Shown one piece after another: positions 17,922-27,632 of a stretch of DNA of 64,000 bases (position 1 is the stretch's first letter; each line of letters starts with the position of its first letter). The stretch covers positions 830,771 through 894,770 of the forward strand of contig NZ_KZ987724.1 in the NCBI RefSeq assembly GCF_003614185.1, written 5' to 3'. The position numbers were made by a program, and so were the translations under genes. This stretch comes from Paenibacillus aceti. GTDB lineage: Bacteria > Bacillota > Bacilli > Paenibacillales > Paenibacillaceae. Below the pieces are notes generated by a model that saw only the letters and a program-made list of their open reading frames with translations, was not told the origin of the DNA and made no database searches.

Positions 17922-20027
17922 ATGGAAAATCATGTAAAAATGGAATTGGGAGGAAGACCTCTTACATTGGAGACCGGTCGTCTAGCCAAGCAGGCTAATG
18001 CGGCGGTAATGGTGCGTTATGGAGATACAGCTGTCTTGTGTACAGTAACGGCGTCTGCAGAACCAAAGGATCTGGATTTTTTTCCGCTGACTGTAAATTA
18101 TGAAGAGAAGCTGTACGCTGTGGGTAAAATTCCCGGCGGCTTCATTAAACGTGAAGGACGTCCTAGTGAGAAGGCAATTCTCGCCAGCCGTTTGACTGAC
18201 CGTCCAATTCGCCCATTGTTCCCGGAAGGCTTCCGGAATGATGTGCAGATTGTGAACTTGGTCATGAGCGTGGATCAGGACTGCGAGCCTGAGATAGCTG
18301 CTATGATCGGTACTTCGGCTGCGCTGAGTATATCGGATGTTCCTTTTAACGGCCCGATTGGCGGTGTTGCAGTTGGACGCGTGAATGGGGAATTCGTCAT
18401 CAACCCGGATATTGCTCAGCAAGAAGCCAGCGATATCTATGTCGTTGTTGCCGGTACCAAAGATGCGATTATGATGGTTGAGGCCGAAGCGAATGAGGTT
18501 CCGGAAGAAGTGATGCTGGAAGCGATCATGTTCGGGCATGATGAGATCAAGAAGATTATCGCCACGATTGAAGAGCTCGTCGCTGTCGCCGGTAAAGAGA
18601 AAATGGAGGTTAAACTCCATGCTGTCGATGAGACGGTGAATAGCGAAGTTCGCGCGTATGCATCCGAGCGCTTGGTTGAAGCTGTCAAAATTGCAGAGAA
18701 GCATGCCCGTCAGGATGCAATCGATGCGATCAATGACGAGACTGTCGCTTATTTTGAGGAGAAGTACATAGAATCTCCTGAGCTGCTGGAAGATGTGAAG
18801 GAAGTGCTGCATGATATCGTCAAAGAAGAAGTGCGCCGCCTGATCACCCATGACAAGGTTCGTCCGGATGGACGGAAATTGAACGAGATTCGTCCGATCG
18901 AATGCGACATCAATCTGCTGCCGCGCACGCATGGCTCCGGTCTGTTCACTCGCGGTCAGACGCAAGCGCTCAGCATATGTACGCTTGGAGCATTGGGCGA
19001 TGTACAGATTCTCGATGGCATCGACCTGGAGGAATCCAAACGCTTCATGCACCATTATAACTTCCCGCCATTTAGCGTGGGCGAGGCTCGTCCGCTGCGC
19101 GCACCAGGACGCCGTGAAATCGGACATGGTGCATTGGGTGAACGGGCGTTGTCGAAGGTCATTCCGCCAGAAACGGAATTCCCTTATACGATTCGTCTCG
19201 TATCGGAAGTATTGGAATCGAACGGCTCCACATCTCAAGCGAGCATCTGTGCCAGCACGCTGGCTATGATGGATGCAGGGGTACCGATCAAGGCTCCGGT
19301 AGCTGGTGTTGCTATGGGTCTGATCAAGGACGGAGAGCAAGTATCGATCCTCACCGATATTCAAGGGATGGAAGACCATCTCGGCGATATGGACTTCAAG
19401 GTAGCGGGTACAGCGGAAGGGGTAACTGCGATCCAGATGGACATCAAGATCGACGGGATCGACCGTCAAATCTTGTCCGAAGCACTGGAGCAAGCGAGAG
19501 AAGGACGTATGTTCATCCTCGGCAAAATGCAGGAACGCATTCAAGCTCCGAAGGAGCATTTGTCTCCGTATGCGCCTAAGATTACGATCATGAACATCAA
19601 TCCGGACAAGATCCGCGATGTGATCGGAGCCGGCGGGAAGATTATCAATAAGATTATCGAAGAGACCGGCGTTAAGATCGATATTGAACAGGATGGACGT
19701 GTATTTATCGCTTCGACTAATGAAGAGATGAATAACAAGGCCCGTTCCATTATCGAGGGCATCGTGAAGGAAGTTGTCATCGGTGAAATTTACGTAGGTA
19801 CGGTAAAACGAATTGAGAAATTCGGCGCTTTCGTAGAAATTTTGCCGGGTAAAGATGGTCTGGTGCATATTTCTCAACTGTCGACTGAACGGGTTGCTAA
19901 GGTTGAGGATGTGGTTGCCATCGGAGATACGGTTACTGTCAAGGTTACCGAGATCGACCAACAGGGACGGATTAATCTTTCCCGTAAAGCGGTATTAACC
20001 GCCGAGAAGGAACAATCACACTCCTAA
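17922..20027 (+). CDS. pnp: Polyribonucleotide nucleotidyltransferase (PNPase)
   Basis: A 3'-to-5' phosphorolytic exoribonuclease acting in mRNA decay. The 701-residue protein has two RNase PH cores ([12 protein letters not shown] near the start; [13 protein letters not shown] and the second-core stretch [14 protein letters not shown]), an alpha-helical linker, a KH domain ([18 protein letters not shown]) and an S1 domain ([23 protein letters not shown]). ATG 17922 follows AAGGAGG at 17903. A very long open frame on the opposite strand (17982-19961) is a codon-usage shadow. Confidence 0.98.
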   Translation: MENHVKMELGGRPLTLETGRLAKQANAAVMVRYGDTAVLCTVTASAEPKDLDFFPLTVNYEEKLYAVGKIPGGFIKREGRPSEKAILASRLTDRPIRPLFPEGFRNDVQIVNLVMSVDQDCEPEIAAMIGTSAALSISDVPFNGPIGGVAVGRVNGEFVINPDIAQQEASDIYVVVAGTKDAIMMVEAEANEVPEEVMLEAIMFGHDEIKKIIATIEELVAVAGKEKMEVKLHAVDETVNSEVRAYASERLVEAVKIAEKHARQDAIDAINDETVAYFEEKYIESPELLEDVKEVLHDIVKEEVRRLITHDKVRPDGRKLNEIRPIECDINLLPRTHGSGLFTRGQTQALSICTLGALGDVQILDGIDLEESKRFMHHYNFPPFSVGEARPLRAPGRREIGHGALGERALSKVIPPETEFPYTIRLVSEVLESNGSTSQASICASTLAMMDAGVPIKAPVAGVAMGLIKDGEQVSILTDIQGMEDHLGDMDFKVAGTAEGVTAIQMDIKIDGIDRQILSEALEQAREGRMFILGKMQERIQAPKEHLSPYAPKITIMNINPDKIRDVIGAGGKIINKIIEETGVKIDIEQDGRVFIASTNEEMNNKARSIIEGIVKEVVIGEIYVGTVKRIEKFGAFVEILPGKDGLVHISQLSTERVAKVEDVVAIGDTVTVKVTEIDQQGRINLSRKAVLTAEKEQSHS

Positions 20028-20060
20028 AATTTCGATTTGAATTCAATACCATTACGGGAA

Positions 20061-20092
20061 AAGAGACAGAATGATTATTCTGGCTCTTTTTT
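20061..20092 (+). terminator. Terminator after pnp
   Basis: AAGAGACAGAAT-4 nt-ATTCTGGCTCTT followed by TTTT; the stem is complete except for one A-G mismatch. Confidence 0.8.
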
Positions 20093-20193
20093 GTGTTGCT
20101 TTTTTAATTATATTTGTTTTTTACTTTGAAGCAGGCTAAGTAATTATGGGATAATGGGAAATATTGTGCTGCCAAGGAAAACGGGGGAAAGAC

Positions 20194-21939
20194 ATGTCTA
20201 ACAAAGAGAAAATATCGATGGGTTGGCTGTTCACCTATTTGAAGCCGGTCAGAGGGAAATTGGTTCTTCTATCCGTTCTACTGCTGGCTTCAACGGCTTT
20301 ACAACTTATAAATCCGCAAATCATTGCGCGCTTTATCGATACGGCTGCTGAGGGCGGTCTTGTCTCCAGCTTGCTGCTGTTGGCAGGAGCTTTCCTGCTG
20401 GTGGCTGTATGTAATCAATTATTTACTGTGGCGGTCAGCTATATCGGTAATGATGTCGCCTGGAGATCGACGAACCAGCTGCGCGGGGACCTGCTCAGAC
20501 ACTGTTTGAAGCTGGATATGCGGTTTCATAATGTGAAGACGCCGGGTGAAATGATTGAACGGATTGATGGGGATGTTACGGGGATCTCGAATTTTTTTGC
20601 CATGTTCATCGTACAGGTGATCGGCAGCTTTGTGATGTTGGCCGGGATTCTGGGCTATATGTTCAGTGTTAATGGCTTGATTGCGGGTGTGATGACCTTG
20701 TTCACACTGCTGGCGATTCTGTTCATGGTCGTCATCCGAAACCTGGGCGTGCAGTCGTCCAAGAAAGAACGGGAGGCGAGTGCAGCCCTGTTCGGTCTGA
20801 TCGAAGAGCGGATCGCCGGGATCGAGGATGTTCAGGCTAACGGGCATGTGCCTTATGTGATGAACCGCTTCTTCCGTGCGATGCGTGTGCTGGCGATGAA
20901 GGGCCGGAGAGCATGGATGCTGCGGGTCGTTCCCTGGAATACGACGGTCATTCTGTTCGCGCTGGCCGTGACAACGGTGCTGCTGCTCGGAGTTCACTAT
21001 TATTTATCCGGTAAAATATCGCTAGGCGTACTATTCCTTACCTATCAATATACTCAGATGCTGAATGATCCGATTGAAATGCTAGGGGATCAGGTGCAGG
21101 AGTTTCAGAAGGCGAAATCCGGCATGCTCCGCTCCAGAGAATTACTGGCAAGCCGCAGTGAGATTGTGAGTGGGAATCAGGAGTCATTGCCAGAAGGAGC
21201 GCTTAGCCTAGAATTTGATGCGGTATCCTTCCGCTATAACGAGGATAAGCCAGTTCTTAGCAACCTGACGTTTCGGGTTGAAGCCGGGGAGCGGCTCGGC
21301 ATTATCGGTCGTACGGGCAGTGGCAAATCGAGTCTTAGCCGCATTCTATTGCGCCTATATAATATCAACCAGGGCGTGATTCGGGTCGGCGGTATCGATA
21401 TTACGAAGCTGAAATTGCCTGCGCTCTATCAGCGGGTCGGGATGGTTACGCAGGATGTGCAATTATTCGATGGAACGCTGCGCGATAATCTGACACTATT
21501 CAATCCTGAGGTAACGGATGAACGGCTTCTGGAGACGACAGGGCGGCTGGGCTTGAGCACATGGATCGAAGCTCTGCCTGAAGGATTGGATACCCATCTG
21601 TCCTCGGGAGGCTCCTCACTGTCGGCTGGAGAAGCGCAACTGTTTGCCTTGACCCGTGTATTTCTGACTGAACCGAGTCTCGTCGTGCTGGATGAACCGT
21701 CATCACGGCTGGATGCGGCTACGGAGTCCATGCTGCAGTTGGCCGTAGACTCGCTGATGAAGCGCTGCACAGGCGTTATTATCGCGCATCGGTTGGCTAC
21801 GCTAGAGCAGGTTGACAAGATTCTGGTGCTCGGCGATGGGCAGATCCTGGAATTCGGGGATCGGAAAGAGTTGGCGAATCGTCCAGACTCACATTATGCC
21901 AGATTGCTGGCAACCGGGAGAGAGGAGGATTTGGCATGA
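20194..21939 (+). CDS. ABC exporter half-transporter, subunit 1
   Basis: A 581-residue fused membrane/ATPase protein: a type IV ABC membrane domain with about six helices in residues 20-310 and an ATPase domain with Walker [10 protein letters not shown], signature LSAGEAQLF, and Walker [13 protein letters not shown] with the catalytic glutamate present. The signature departs from LSGGQ. ATG 20194 is used because GGGGGAAAG lies just upstream. The next gene overlaps by 4 bp (ATGA) and encodes the partner, so a heterodimer is likely. No substrate can be named; there is no adjacent peptide, immunity or regulator gene. The pair sits between pnp and ylxY, which are adjacent in B. subtilis. Confidence 0.9.
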   Translation: MSNKEKISMGWLFTYLKPVRGKLVLLSVLLLASTALQLINPQIIARFIDTAAEGGLVSSLLLLAGAFLLVAVCNQLFTVAVSYIGNDVAWRSTNQLRGDLLRHCLKLDMRFHNVKTPGEMIERIDGDVTGISNFFAMFIVQVIGSFVMLAGILGYMFSVNGLIAGVMTLFTLLAILFMVVIRNLGVQSSKKEREASAALFGLIEERIAGIEDVQANGHVPYVMNRFFRAMRVLAMKGRRAWMLRVVPWNTTVILFALAVTTVLLLGVHYYLSGKISLGVLFLTYQYTQMLNDPIEMLGDQVQEFQKAKSGMLRSRELLASRSEIVSGNQESLPEGALSLEFDAVSFRYNEDKPVLSNLTFRVEAGERLGIIGRTGSGKSSLSRILLRLYNINQGVIRVGGIDITKLKLPALYQRVGMVTQDVQLFDGTLRDNLTLFNPEVTDERLLETTGRLGLSTWIEALPEGLDTHLSSGGSSLSAGEAQLFALTRVFLTEPSLVVLDEPSSRLDAATESMLQLAVDSLMKRCTGVIIAHRLATLEQVDKILVLGDGQILEFGDRKELANRPDSHYARLLATGREEDLA

Positions 21940-23732
21940 ATGTGACGGGCTTTATCAGCCGCTTGTTCCGCTACAAGCCATTCTTGTTCATCTTAAACGG
22001 GCTGCTGTGGGGAGTGTTTCACTCCATGCCGCTCCTGTTCGGGATTGGGATGCAATGGTTCTTTGACCGCGCGACTGCAGGCTCAGAAGATTATTTATGG
22101 CTAGCTGCTCCACTGATCTTTCTGGCGCTGGTGCGGTTTATGCGCGTGGGAACTTTCTTCGTGGCCTTCTATGAATGGGTAACCTATATTTATCATATAG
22201 AGGCGATTCTACGTACGAATATGCTGGCGGGAATAATGCGCTGGCCGGGGCGGAATCTGCCTGCATCGCCCGGGGAGGCGATGAGCCGCTTTCGGGATGA
22301 TGTGAATGAGGTGGTTGAATATATCGAGTCCTGGGTTGATTTCGGGGGACGGCTGGTATTCGCGATCGTATCGGTCGTAATTATGGCTAATATTAATTGG
22401 AAAATTACGCTGGTCGCTATTTTACCACTGCTGATTGTAACCTTGTTGAATAATCTGTCCGGCAATAAGGCTCGCAAATATGGTCAGCAGAACCGTGAAG
22501 CTACCGGGCGTATTACGAGCTTCATCGCCGAGACCTTCGGGGCTGTGCAGGCGCTTAAGCTCGGTCAGGCTGAGGAGCATGTGCATCGGAAGTTTACCGA
22601 GCTGAATGAGCAACGGCGGCGCGCGGCGCTGAGAGATAATTTGTTCAGACAGTGGATGAGATCATTGAATCAGCATGTCCTGAGCATTTGTACCGGGCTG
22701 ATCCTGCTCATGTGTGCGGCGGAGATGAAGGCAGGGCGGTTTACGGTCGGGGATTTCGCTCTATATACGACTTATCTTACGGGGATTGGCTTCAGCATAT
22801 CCTTATTCGGTTATATGGTGTATCAGCATAAGCGATTGAAGGTTTCTTTTGACAGGATGCGGACTTTGTTCAGGCCGGGGGAAGAGGATCGGATTATCGA
22901 GGCCCGAGAGACTTATCTGAATAGTGAGCCTCCTGAGCTGCCGGTGCGCCAGAAGAAGCCGGAGGAACGTCTGCAGAGGCTGGAGGTCAAGCAGCTAAGT
23001 TACCATTATCCAGGCTCGGAGAATGGGATATCGAAGGTGAATCTGCGTTTGAAGCAAGGGCAATTTCTCGTGATTACCGGTCGGATCGGCTCAGGCAAAT
23101 CGACGCTGGTCAGGGCGCTGCTCGGGCTTCTGCCTAAGCAGGAGGGGGAGATTCTGTGGAATGGCCAGGCGGTAAACGCCGCTGGCTTTCTGATTCCTCC
23201 AAGAGCCGCCTATACGCCGCAGGTACCGCGTCTGTTCAGTGATACCTTGAAAGAGAATATCGTTCTAGGGCAGCCGAATGACGAAGCTCTGCAGCGGGCG
23301 ATCCGTCTGTCGGTTATGGACAAAGATATAGCTGATCTTGATGATGGACTGGACACTTATGTAGGCCCGAGAGGGGTAATGCTGTCCGGCGGGCAAATTC
23401 AACGAGCGGCGACAGCACGGATGCTGATGACCGGGTCAGACTTGTTTATTTTTGATGATCTATCCAGTGCATTGGATGTAGAGACGGAGCATAAGGTATG
23501 GGAAGGGCTATTCCAGGAAGCGGATGTAACTTGCATTGCTGTATCGCACCGACGGGCGGCTCTGACCAGAGCGGATCATATTATCGTCATGAAAGACGGG
23601 CAGATCGAGGCTGAGGGTACCTTGCAGGAGCTACTGGCTACTTGCGAAGAAATGCGTCTGCTGTGGCAGGGAGAGTCCGTAGAATCAGATCAGGAAGCGA
23701 TGATTGGAAATGTGAAAGTGAGTACGGTATGA
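21936..23732 (+). CDS. ABC exporter half-transporter, subunit 2
   Basis: A 598-residue exporter subunit with a six-helix membrane domain and an ATPase domain carrying Walker [10 protein letters not shown] and a perfect LSGGQ signature, but Walker B reads [12 protein letters not shown], with Asp in place of the catalytic Glu. Combined with the altered signature in subunit 1, the two proteins can form one canonical ATP site (Glu of subunit 1 with LSGGQ of subunit 2) and one degenerate site, as in BmrCD-type heterodimers. Substrate is unknown. A clear terminator follows. Confidence 0.9.
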   Translation: MNVTGFISRLFRYKPFLFILNGLLWGVFHSMPLLFGIGMQWFFDRATAGSEDYLWLAAPLIFLALVRFMRVGTFFVAFYEWVTYIYHIEAILRTNMLAGIMRWPGRNLPASPGEAMSRFRDDVNEVVEYIESWVDFGGRLVFAIVSVVIMANINWKITLVAILPLLIVTLLNNLSGNKARKYGQQNREATGRITSFIAETFGAVQALKLGQAEEHVHRKFTELNEQRRRAALRDNLFRQWMRSLNQHVLSICTGLILLMCAAEMKAGRFTVGDFALYTTYLTGIGFSISLFGYMVYQHKRLKVSFDRMRTLFRPGEEDRIIEARETYLNSEPPELPVRQKKPEERLQRLEVKQLSYHYPGSENGISKVNLRLKQGQFLVITGRIGSGKSTLVRALLGLLPKQEGEILWNGQAVNAAGFLIPPRAAYTPQVPRLFSDTLKENIVLGQPNDEALQRAIRLSVMDKDIADLDDGLDTYVGPRGVMLSGGQIQRAATARMLMTGSDLFIFDDLSSALDVETEHKVWEGLFQEADVTCIAVSHRRAALTRADHIIVMKDGQIEAEGTLQELLATCEEMRLLWQGESVESDQEAMIGNVKVSTV

Positions 23733-23764
23733 GGAAAAACTGAAATTTGCTAGTAAAATTGGAC

Positions 23765-23797
23765 GTACCCGGCGATCAACTCGCCGGGTACTTTTGT
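23765..23797 (+). terminator. Terminator after the ABC exporter genes
   Basis: A perfect 11-bp stem GTACCCGGCGA-TCAAC-TCGCCGGGTAC followed by TTTTGT. Confidence 0.9.
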
Positions 23798-23817
23798 ATT
23801 ATGCGCTATTAGAGGTT

Positions 23818-23985
23818 GTTCAAAAACTCTGCCTTTGATCACGAAGTGAATCAGGAAGTAGACTCAGCATCGAATCTTGAATTCAGCCGGGACTTCCGGT
23901 GCTCACGTACCAATTACGTACGCTCCGCGCCTCAGCCCCTAGCTTCATCCAACCTTCTTGGTGCTGAAAACCGAACTTTTTGAAC
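23818..23985 (+). repeat. Dispersed multi-stem repeat, copy 2 (168 bp)
   Basis: Related along its full length to 56-224, in the same orientation. Its terminal arms are GTTCAAAAA (23818-23826) and TTTTTGAAC (23977-23985). In copy 1 the corresponding arms are GTTCAATGAGT and ACTCATTGAAC, so both arms have changed while pairing is kept. The internal CGTAC-7 nt-GTACG hairpin and the TTCAGC/GCTGAA pairing are also conserved, with a different loop sequence. It lies 20 bp after the ABC terminator. Confidence 0.8.
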
Positions 23986-23993
23986 ATGAACTT

Positions 23994-24191
23994 TTAATAA
24001 AGCGACTCTATAAATTTAACCTCTGACAGCATGAATGTAACAAGCTTGCTGCACATGGTTCCGTATTTGTGAAGTTCATCAATCGGTACATTGCTTCTAA
24101 AACAACAAAAGCCCTGCCTCTCTTTCGTCCTTGCGGCTCCGATGACCGCTCCAGTGTGAATCAGAAATTGCTCAAACGTTCCGTAAACTCA
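23994..24191 (-). pseudogene. Possible decayed coding remnant (64 codons, no start)
   Basis: On the minus strand a frame without stops runs from 24188 to the stop at 23994-23996 and reads like protein (for example GAVIGAARTKERQGFCCF and SNVPIDELHKYGTMC). It has no start codon with a ribosome site, and a stop immediately precedes it. A frame of this length is not very unlikely by chance. I do not recognise the sequence. Confidence 0.2.
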
Positions 24192-24355
24192 TAAAACTCT
24201 TACTCTGTAGGGTTATCAAATAGGAATTTTTTTCACTTCTAGATGGATTAGTAGGAAATTTCGAGGAACTTATGAGGTTAAATTTACTCAACAAATGTAA
24301 TTATAACATATATTTTCTGAAAAATACAGGGCTATTTACAAACTGTGCTTATTTC
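24192..24355. other. AT-rich intergenic stretch, nothing recognised
   Basis: Together with the repeat and the weak remnant, this completes the 685-bp gap between the ABC genes and ylxY. No gene or stable hairpin was seen here. Confidence 0.5.
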
Positions 24356-24384
24356 GCATATTCCGGAACTTGTCTTCATAAGAT
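24356..24384 (+). promoter_or_regulatory. Candidate sigma-E promoter of ylxY
   Basis: GCATATT (24356-24362), exactly 14 bp, CATAAGAT (24377-24384). This fits the mother-cell sigma-E pattern (-35 ATATT, 14 bp, -10 CATA...T) and sits ~34 bp before the ylxY start. Confidence 0.6.
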
Positions 24385-24417
24385 GAGGACAAAACCCGCT
24401 GAAGGGATGGGTCTGTC

Positions 24418-25404
24418 ATGAATCGAAAAAAACTGGCGCTAATCATCGCAACGACCCTGCTCGTCATGATGATGGGGCAGTTCGTCGGGATTCACAAATT
24501 TGTAGACGGTGGCGGCCATGAGAAGGGCAGCAAGCTGGTGCTGGGTCTGCTTGAGGAGCATAAAGACGATGATCCCTTGCTGACCCAAATCCGGGCCGAA
24601 GCGGAGAAGCGGAGGATCGAGCCTATCGATGCGGTCGTTGACCGGGTGTGGAAGGCTATTCCCGGATACAATGGACGCGAGGTAGATATAGAGAAGACCT
24701 ATGAGAAGGCCAAGGCGGCGGAGCATGGGCAGAAGCTCGAATTCGTCTATCGCGAGCTGAAGCCGAAGGTAAGTCTGGATGATCTCGGAGCAGAGCCGAT
24801 CTTTCGCGGTAATCCGAACAAGCCGATGGCTGCTTTTATGATCAATGTAGCCTGGGGAAATGAATATATTATCCCGATGCTAAATACGCTGGATGAAGCC
24901 AAAGTGAAGGCTACTTTCTTCTTCGATGGCAGCTGGCTGAAGAAGAATAGCGAGCTGGCGCTGGAAATTCAGAAGCGAGGACATCAGCTGGAGAATCATG
25001 CGTACTCTCATCCTAATATGAGTCAACTGGACGATAGCCGGGCCCGGCTGGAAATATCGAAGACCAAGGATTTGCTGAAGGAGAAGCTGGGGGTAGAGAA
25101 TCGCTGGTTCGCCCCGCCGTCTGGCGATTACGATAAGAGAACGGTTGAGTTAGCGGCGGAGCAGGGGTTAAAGACGGTGCTGTGGACGGTAGATACGGTG
25201 GATTGGAGGAAGCCGGCGCCAGAGGTAATCGTACAGAGGATCGCCCAAAAGATAGAGCCCGGCTCGCTGATCCTGATGCATCCCACCGCTTCCTCCCGGG
25301 ATGCTCTGAAGGGAATGATCGAGGTGATCGAGCGCAAGGGCATCAAGCTGGGCACGGTGGAAGAGACGCTATCTCCCGACCGGGTCGATTCGCCAGAGAG
25401 TTGA
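24418..25404 (+). CDS. ylxY: Polysaccharide deacetylase family sporulation protein YlxY
   Basis: A 328-residue protein with an N-terminal membrane anchor or signal (residues 5-25, LALIIATTLLVMMMGQFVG) and a NodB-like domain from ~residue 135. The zinc histidine motif NHAYSHPNMS is present, as are FAPPSGDYD and LILMHPTAS. The usual TFDDG motif with the catalytic aspartate is replaced by INVAWGNEY, so ordinary deacetylase activity is doubtful. The INVAWG change appears characteristic of YlxY proteins, to my recollection. The place beside mlpA matches B. subtilis. A sigma-E-like promoter suggests mother-cell expression. Confidence 0.85.
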   Translation: MNRKKLALIIATTLLVMMMGQFVGIHKFVDGGGHEKGSKLVLGLLEEHKDDDPLLTQIRAEAEKRRIEPIDAVVDRVWKAIPGYNGREVDIEKTYEKAKAAEHGQKLEFVYRELKPKVSLDDLGAEPIFRGNPNKPMAAFMINVAWGNEYIIPMLNTLDEAKVKATFFFDGSWLKKNSELALEIQKRGHQLENHAYSHPNMSQLDDSRARLEISKTKDLLKEKLGVENRWFAPPSGDYDKRTVELAAEQGLKTVLWTVDTVDWRKPAPEVIVQRIAQKIEPGSLILMHPTASSRDALKGMIEVIERKGIKLGTVEETLSPDRVDSPES

Positions 25405-25495
25405 GCGACTGTCTTTTTTTTGATAGGATAGGATTGCATTTATCAATTCGTGTATTGCTATGTTTTGCTGGGCAAAACTTATAGGAGGATCCTTA

Positions 25496-26749
25496 GTGAA
25501 TAAGACGCAATTAAGCAATGGCCTGCGGGTCGTTACGGAGAAAATTCCATCCTGTCGATCTGTCTCTTTCGGGATTTGGGTGAAGACCGGATCGCGGAAT
25601 GAAACGCCGGAGCAGGGCGGGATTTCTCATTTTATCGAGCATATGCTGTTCAAGGGAACGTCAAGATTCAGCGCCAAAGATATCGCTGAGGAATTCGATG
25701 CGATCGGCGGCAATGTGAATGCGTTCACCTCGAAGGAGTATACTTGTTTCTATGCCAAAGTGCTGGATGAGCATCTGCCGATTGCGGTTGATGTACTGTC
25801 GGATATGTTCTTCCATTCGCTCTTTGATGCCGAGGAGCTTCGCAAGGAGAAGAATGTCATCCTGGAGGAAATCTCGATGTACGAGGATACGCCAGATGAT
25901 ATGGTTCACGATCTCATTACGGAAGCCGCCTATGGAGATCATCCGCTCGCTCTGCCGATTCTCGGAACTGAGGAGAAGCTGCTGGCGATGACGCCGGATC
26001 ATCTTCGCCAGTATATGAGAGAGAAGTATACGATCGAGAACACGGTGATTAGTGTCGCTGGCAATATCGACGATTCGCTGCTTGATCTGTTAGAGAAATA
26101 TTTCGGAGCTTTCGGCAACCATGGCCCTAGTGATTCATTGGCCGTGCCTGAGTTCCTCAGCGGGCTCAGATTCCATAAGAAGAAGACGGAGCAGAATCAT
26201 ATCTGCCTTTCCTTCCCGGGGCTGGCTACCGGGGATGACCGTCAATATGCGATGGTGCTGCTGAACAATGCGATCGGCGGCGGTATGAGCTCCCGCTTGT
26301 TCCAGGAGATTCGTGAGAAGCGGGGTCTGGCCTATTCGGTCTATTCCTATCATAGCTCGAGTGCAGACAGCGGGTTGTTCACCGTATATGCCGGCACTGC
26401 GCCGAAGCAGACCGAGGATGTGCTGAAGCTGACACAGGAAATTCTGCAGGATGTGGCACATAATGGGCTTACACAGAGCGAGCTTAGCAAGGGCAAGGAG
26501 CAGCTCAAGGGTAGTCTGATTCTAAGCCTGGAGAGTACGAGCAGTCGGATGACTCGCCTTGGCAAGAATGAGCTGATGCTGGGACGCCATTTCACGCTTG
26601 ATGAAATGATAAATCGCATTGATGCGGTCACGATGGATGATGTAAACTATTGTATTAAGGAAATGTTTGGGAGTCCGTTCGCACTGGCTATGGTGGGTGG
26701 TTCGGACCGAGCGCTATCTGGATTAAGGAGAGATGAACTTGTCATTTGA
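25496..26749 (+). CDS. mlpA: M16 family zinc peptidase MlpA (YmxG)
   Basis: A 417-residue insulinase/processing-peptidase protein with the inverted zinc motif HFIEH in ISHFIEHMLFKGT and the downstream glutamate in EEISMYEDTPDDMVHDL. A second M16 half contains GGGMSSRLFQEIREKRGLAYSVYSY. The start is GTG 25496 behind AGGAGGAT; an ATG at 25460 has no site. It lies downstream of ylxY and overlaps dut by 17 bp. The natural substrate is unknown. Confidence 0.93.
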   Translation: MNKTQLSNGLRVVTEKIPSCRSVSFGIWVKTGSRNETPEQGGISHFIEHMLFKGTSRFSAKDIAEEFDAIGGNVNAFTSKEYTCFYAKVLDEHLPIAVDVLSDMFFHSLFDAEELRKEKNVILEEISMYEDTPDDMVHDLITEAAYGDHPLALPILGTEEKLLAMTPDHLRQYMREKYTIENTVISVAGNIDDSLLDLLEKYFGAFGNHGPSDSLAVPEFLSGLRFHKKKTEQNHICLSFPGLATGDDRQYAMVLLNNAIGGGMSSRLFQEIREKRGLAYSVYSYHSSSADSGLFTVYAGTAPKQTEDVLKLTQEILQDVAHNGLTQSELSKGKEQLKGSLILSLESTSSRMTRLGKNELMLGRHFTLDEMINRIDAVTMDDVNYCIKEMFGSPFALAMVGGSDRALSGLRRDELVI

Positions 26750-27188
26750 AGTACAGTTGAAACGTATGCCTGGAAATGAGGACGTAGAGCTTCCGCGTAA
26801 GATGTCGGAGCTTGCGTCCGGATTTGATCTATATGCTGCAGTAACGGAGGAAATCAGACTTCAGCCTGGAGAGCGCTTCCTCGTACCGACGGGGATTGCC
26901 ATCGCTATGCCCGCGGGGCTTGAGGCGCAAATTCGCCCGCGTAGTGGACTCGCCTTCAAGCATGGTGTCACTTGTCTGAACACGCCAGGAACGATCGATG
27001 CCGACTATCGCGGCGAGATCAAGGTGCTGTTGATCAACCTGGGCCACGAGGCCTTTACGATCAAACGGAATGAGCGAATCGCGCAGATGGTGTTCCAGAC
27101 CGTGCCGGTGGTCAATCTGCTTACCGTGGAAGAACTGTCTGACACAGAGCGTGGTGCTGGTGGATTCGGTCATACAGGAACGAAGTAG
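26733..27188 (+). CDS. dut: Deoxyuridine 5'-triphosphate nucleotidohydrolase
   Basis: Hydrolyses dUTP to dUMP, keeping uracil out of DNA and feeding dTMP synthesis. The 151-residue trimeric-type enzyme shows all motifs: ASGFDLYA (1), RPRSGLAFKHG (2), NTPGTIDADYRGEIKVLLINLG (3, catalytic Asp), NERIAQMVFQ (4) and the C-terminal glycine-rich RGAGGFGHTG (5). ATG 26733 follows AAGGAGAG and lies inside mlpA. Confidence 0.96.
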   Translation: MNLSFEVQLKRMPGNEDVELPRKMSELASGFDLYAAVTEEIRLQPGERFLVPTGIAIAMPAGLEAQIRPRSGLAFKHGVTCLNTPGTIDADYRGEIKVLLINLGHEAFTIKRNERIAQMVFQTVPVVNLLTVEELSDTERGAGGFGHTGTK

Positions 27189-27230
27189 AATTATATATGG
27201 AACGGCTGTAAGCCAAGAACAAGCATCCAG

Positions 27231-27270
27231 CCTTCGGTCTTAAATGACCGGGGGGTGGGTGCTTTTTTTA
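27231..27270 (+). terminator. Terminator after dut
   Basis: AAGCATCCAGCCTTCGGTC pairs imperfectly with GACCGGGGGGTGGGTGCTT and is followed by a run of T. Confidence 0.8.
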
Positions 27271-27336
27271 TTTAGGGCCAGGGGCCGGGGGGAGAATGAC
27301 GAGCGGAAGAATGCGAAAAGGATGTTGGTTCCAATC

Positions 27337-27523
27337 TGTAACGAAACTAGGTATTGCTATTTGGGCTAAAAGGAGCGATTTCAAAATCTAACGAAACAGG
27401 GTAGCGCTATCGGGATCAAACAAGGGCTAAATGGCCGATTTCTGCCGAAATAGCGCTACTGAGTTTCATTAGATTTGAGTTGGGGCTGATTTTGTGAAAA
27501 TAACGATATGGAGTTTCGTTAGA
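27337..27523 (+). repeat. 187-bp four-box palindromic element, copy A
   Basis: Four 25-bp boxes of consensus TCTAACGAAAC-N5-ATCGTTATT: direct at 27337-27361 and 27387-27411, inverted at 27449-27473 and 27499-27523. The gaps are 25, 37 and 25 bp. Box variants: the two inner ones share GTAGCGCTAT. Copy B at 54149-54335 has exactly the same layout. Many boxes can also fold on themselves (TAACGA...TCGTTA). It lies between the dut terminator and dpaA and contains no gene. Confidence 0.85.
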
Positions 27524-27568
27524 GCTTCGGAAGCTACTAGAGGTTTGTTTTTCTCAGTTTCATCCTTC

Positions 27569-27596
27569 ACCACTTTGTAGGCATCGGCATACTATG
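27569..27596 (+). promoter_or_regulatory. Candidate sigma-K promoter of dpaAB
   Basis: ACC at 27569-27571, 16 bp, then CATACTATG at 27588-27596. This approaches the mother-cell sigma-K pattern (AC, ~16 bp, CATANNNTA); the last base differs. The B. subtilis spoVF operon is known to depend on sigma-K. Confidence 0.45.
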
Positions 27597-27632
27597 CTCT
27601 ATACTGTATTGCCTGGGAGGAGTGGCGTCCTG

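Noticed and set aside
17982-19961. 659-codon open frame antisense to pnp
   Set aside because: It mirrors pnp codon structure, has no ribosome site and encodes an implausible composition; a shadow frame.
27337-27523. 25-bp repeats separated by 25-bp spacers, reminiscent of a CRISPR array
   Set aside because: Only four units, two of them inverted, a 37-bp central gap, imperfect boxes and no cas genes. The palindromic layout and the second copy at 54149 fit an interspersed element.
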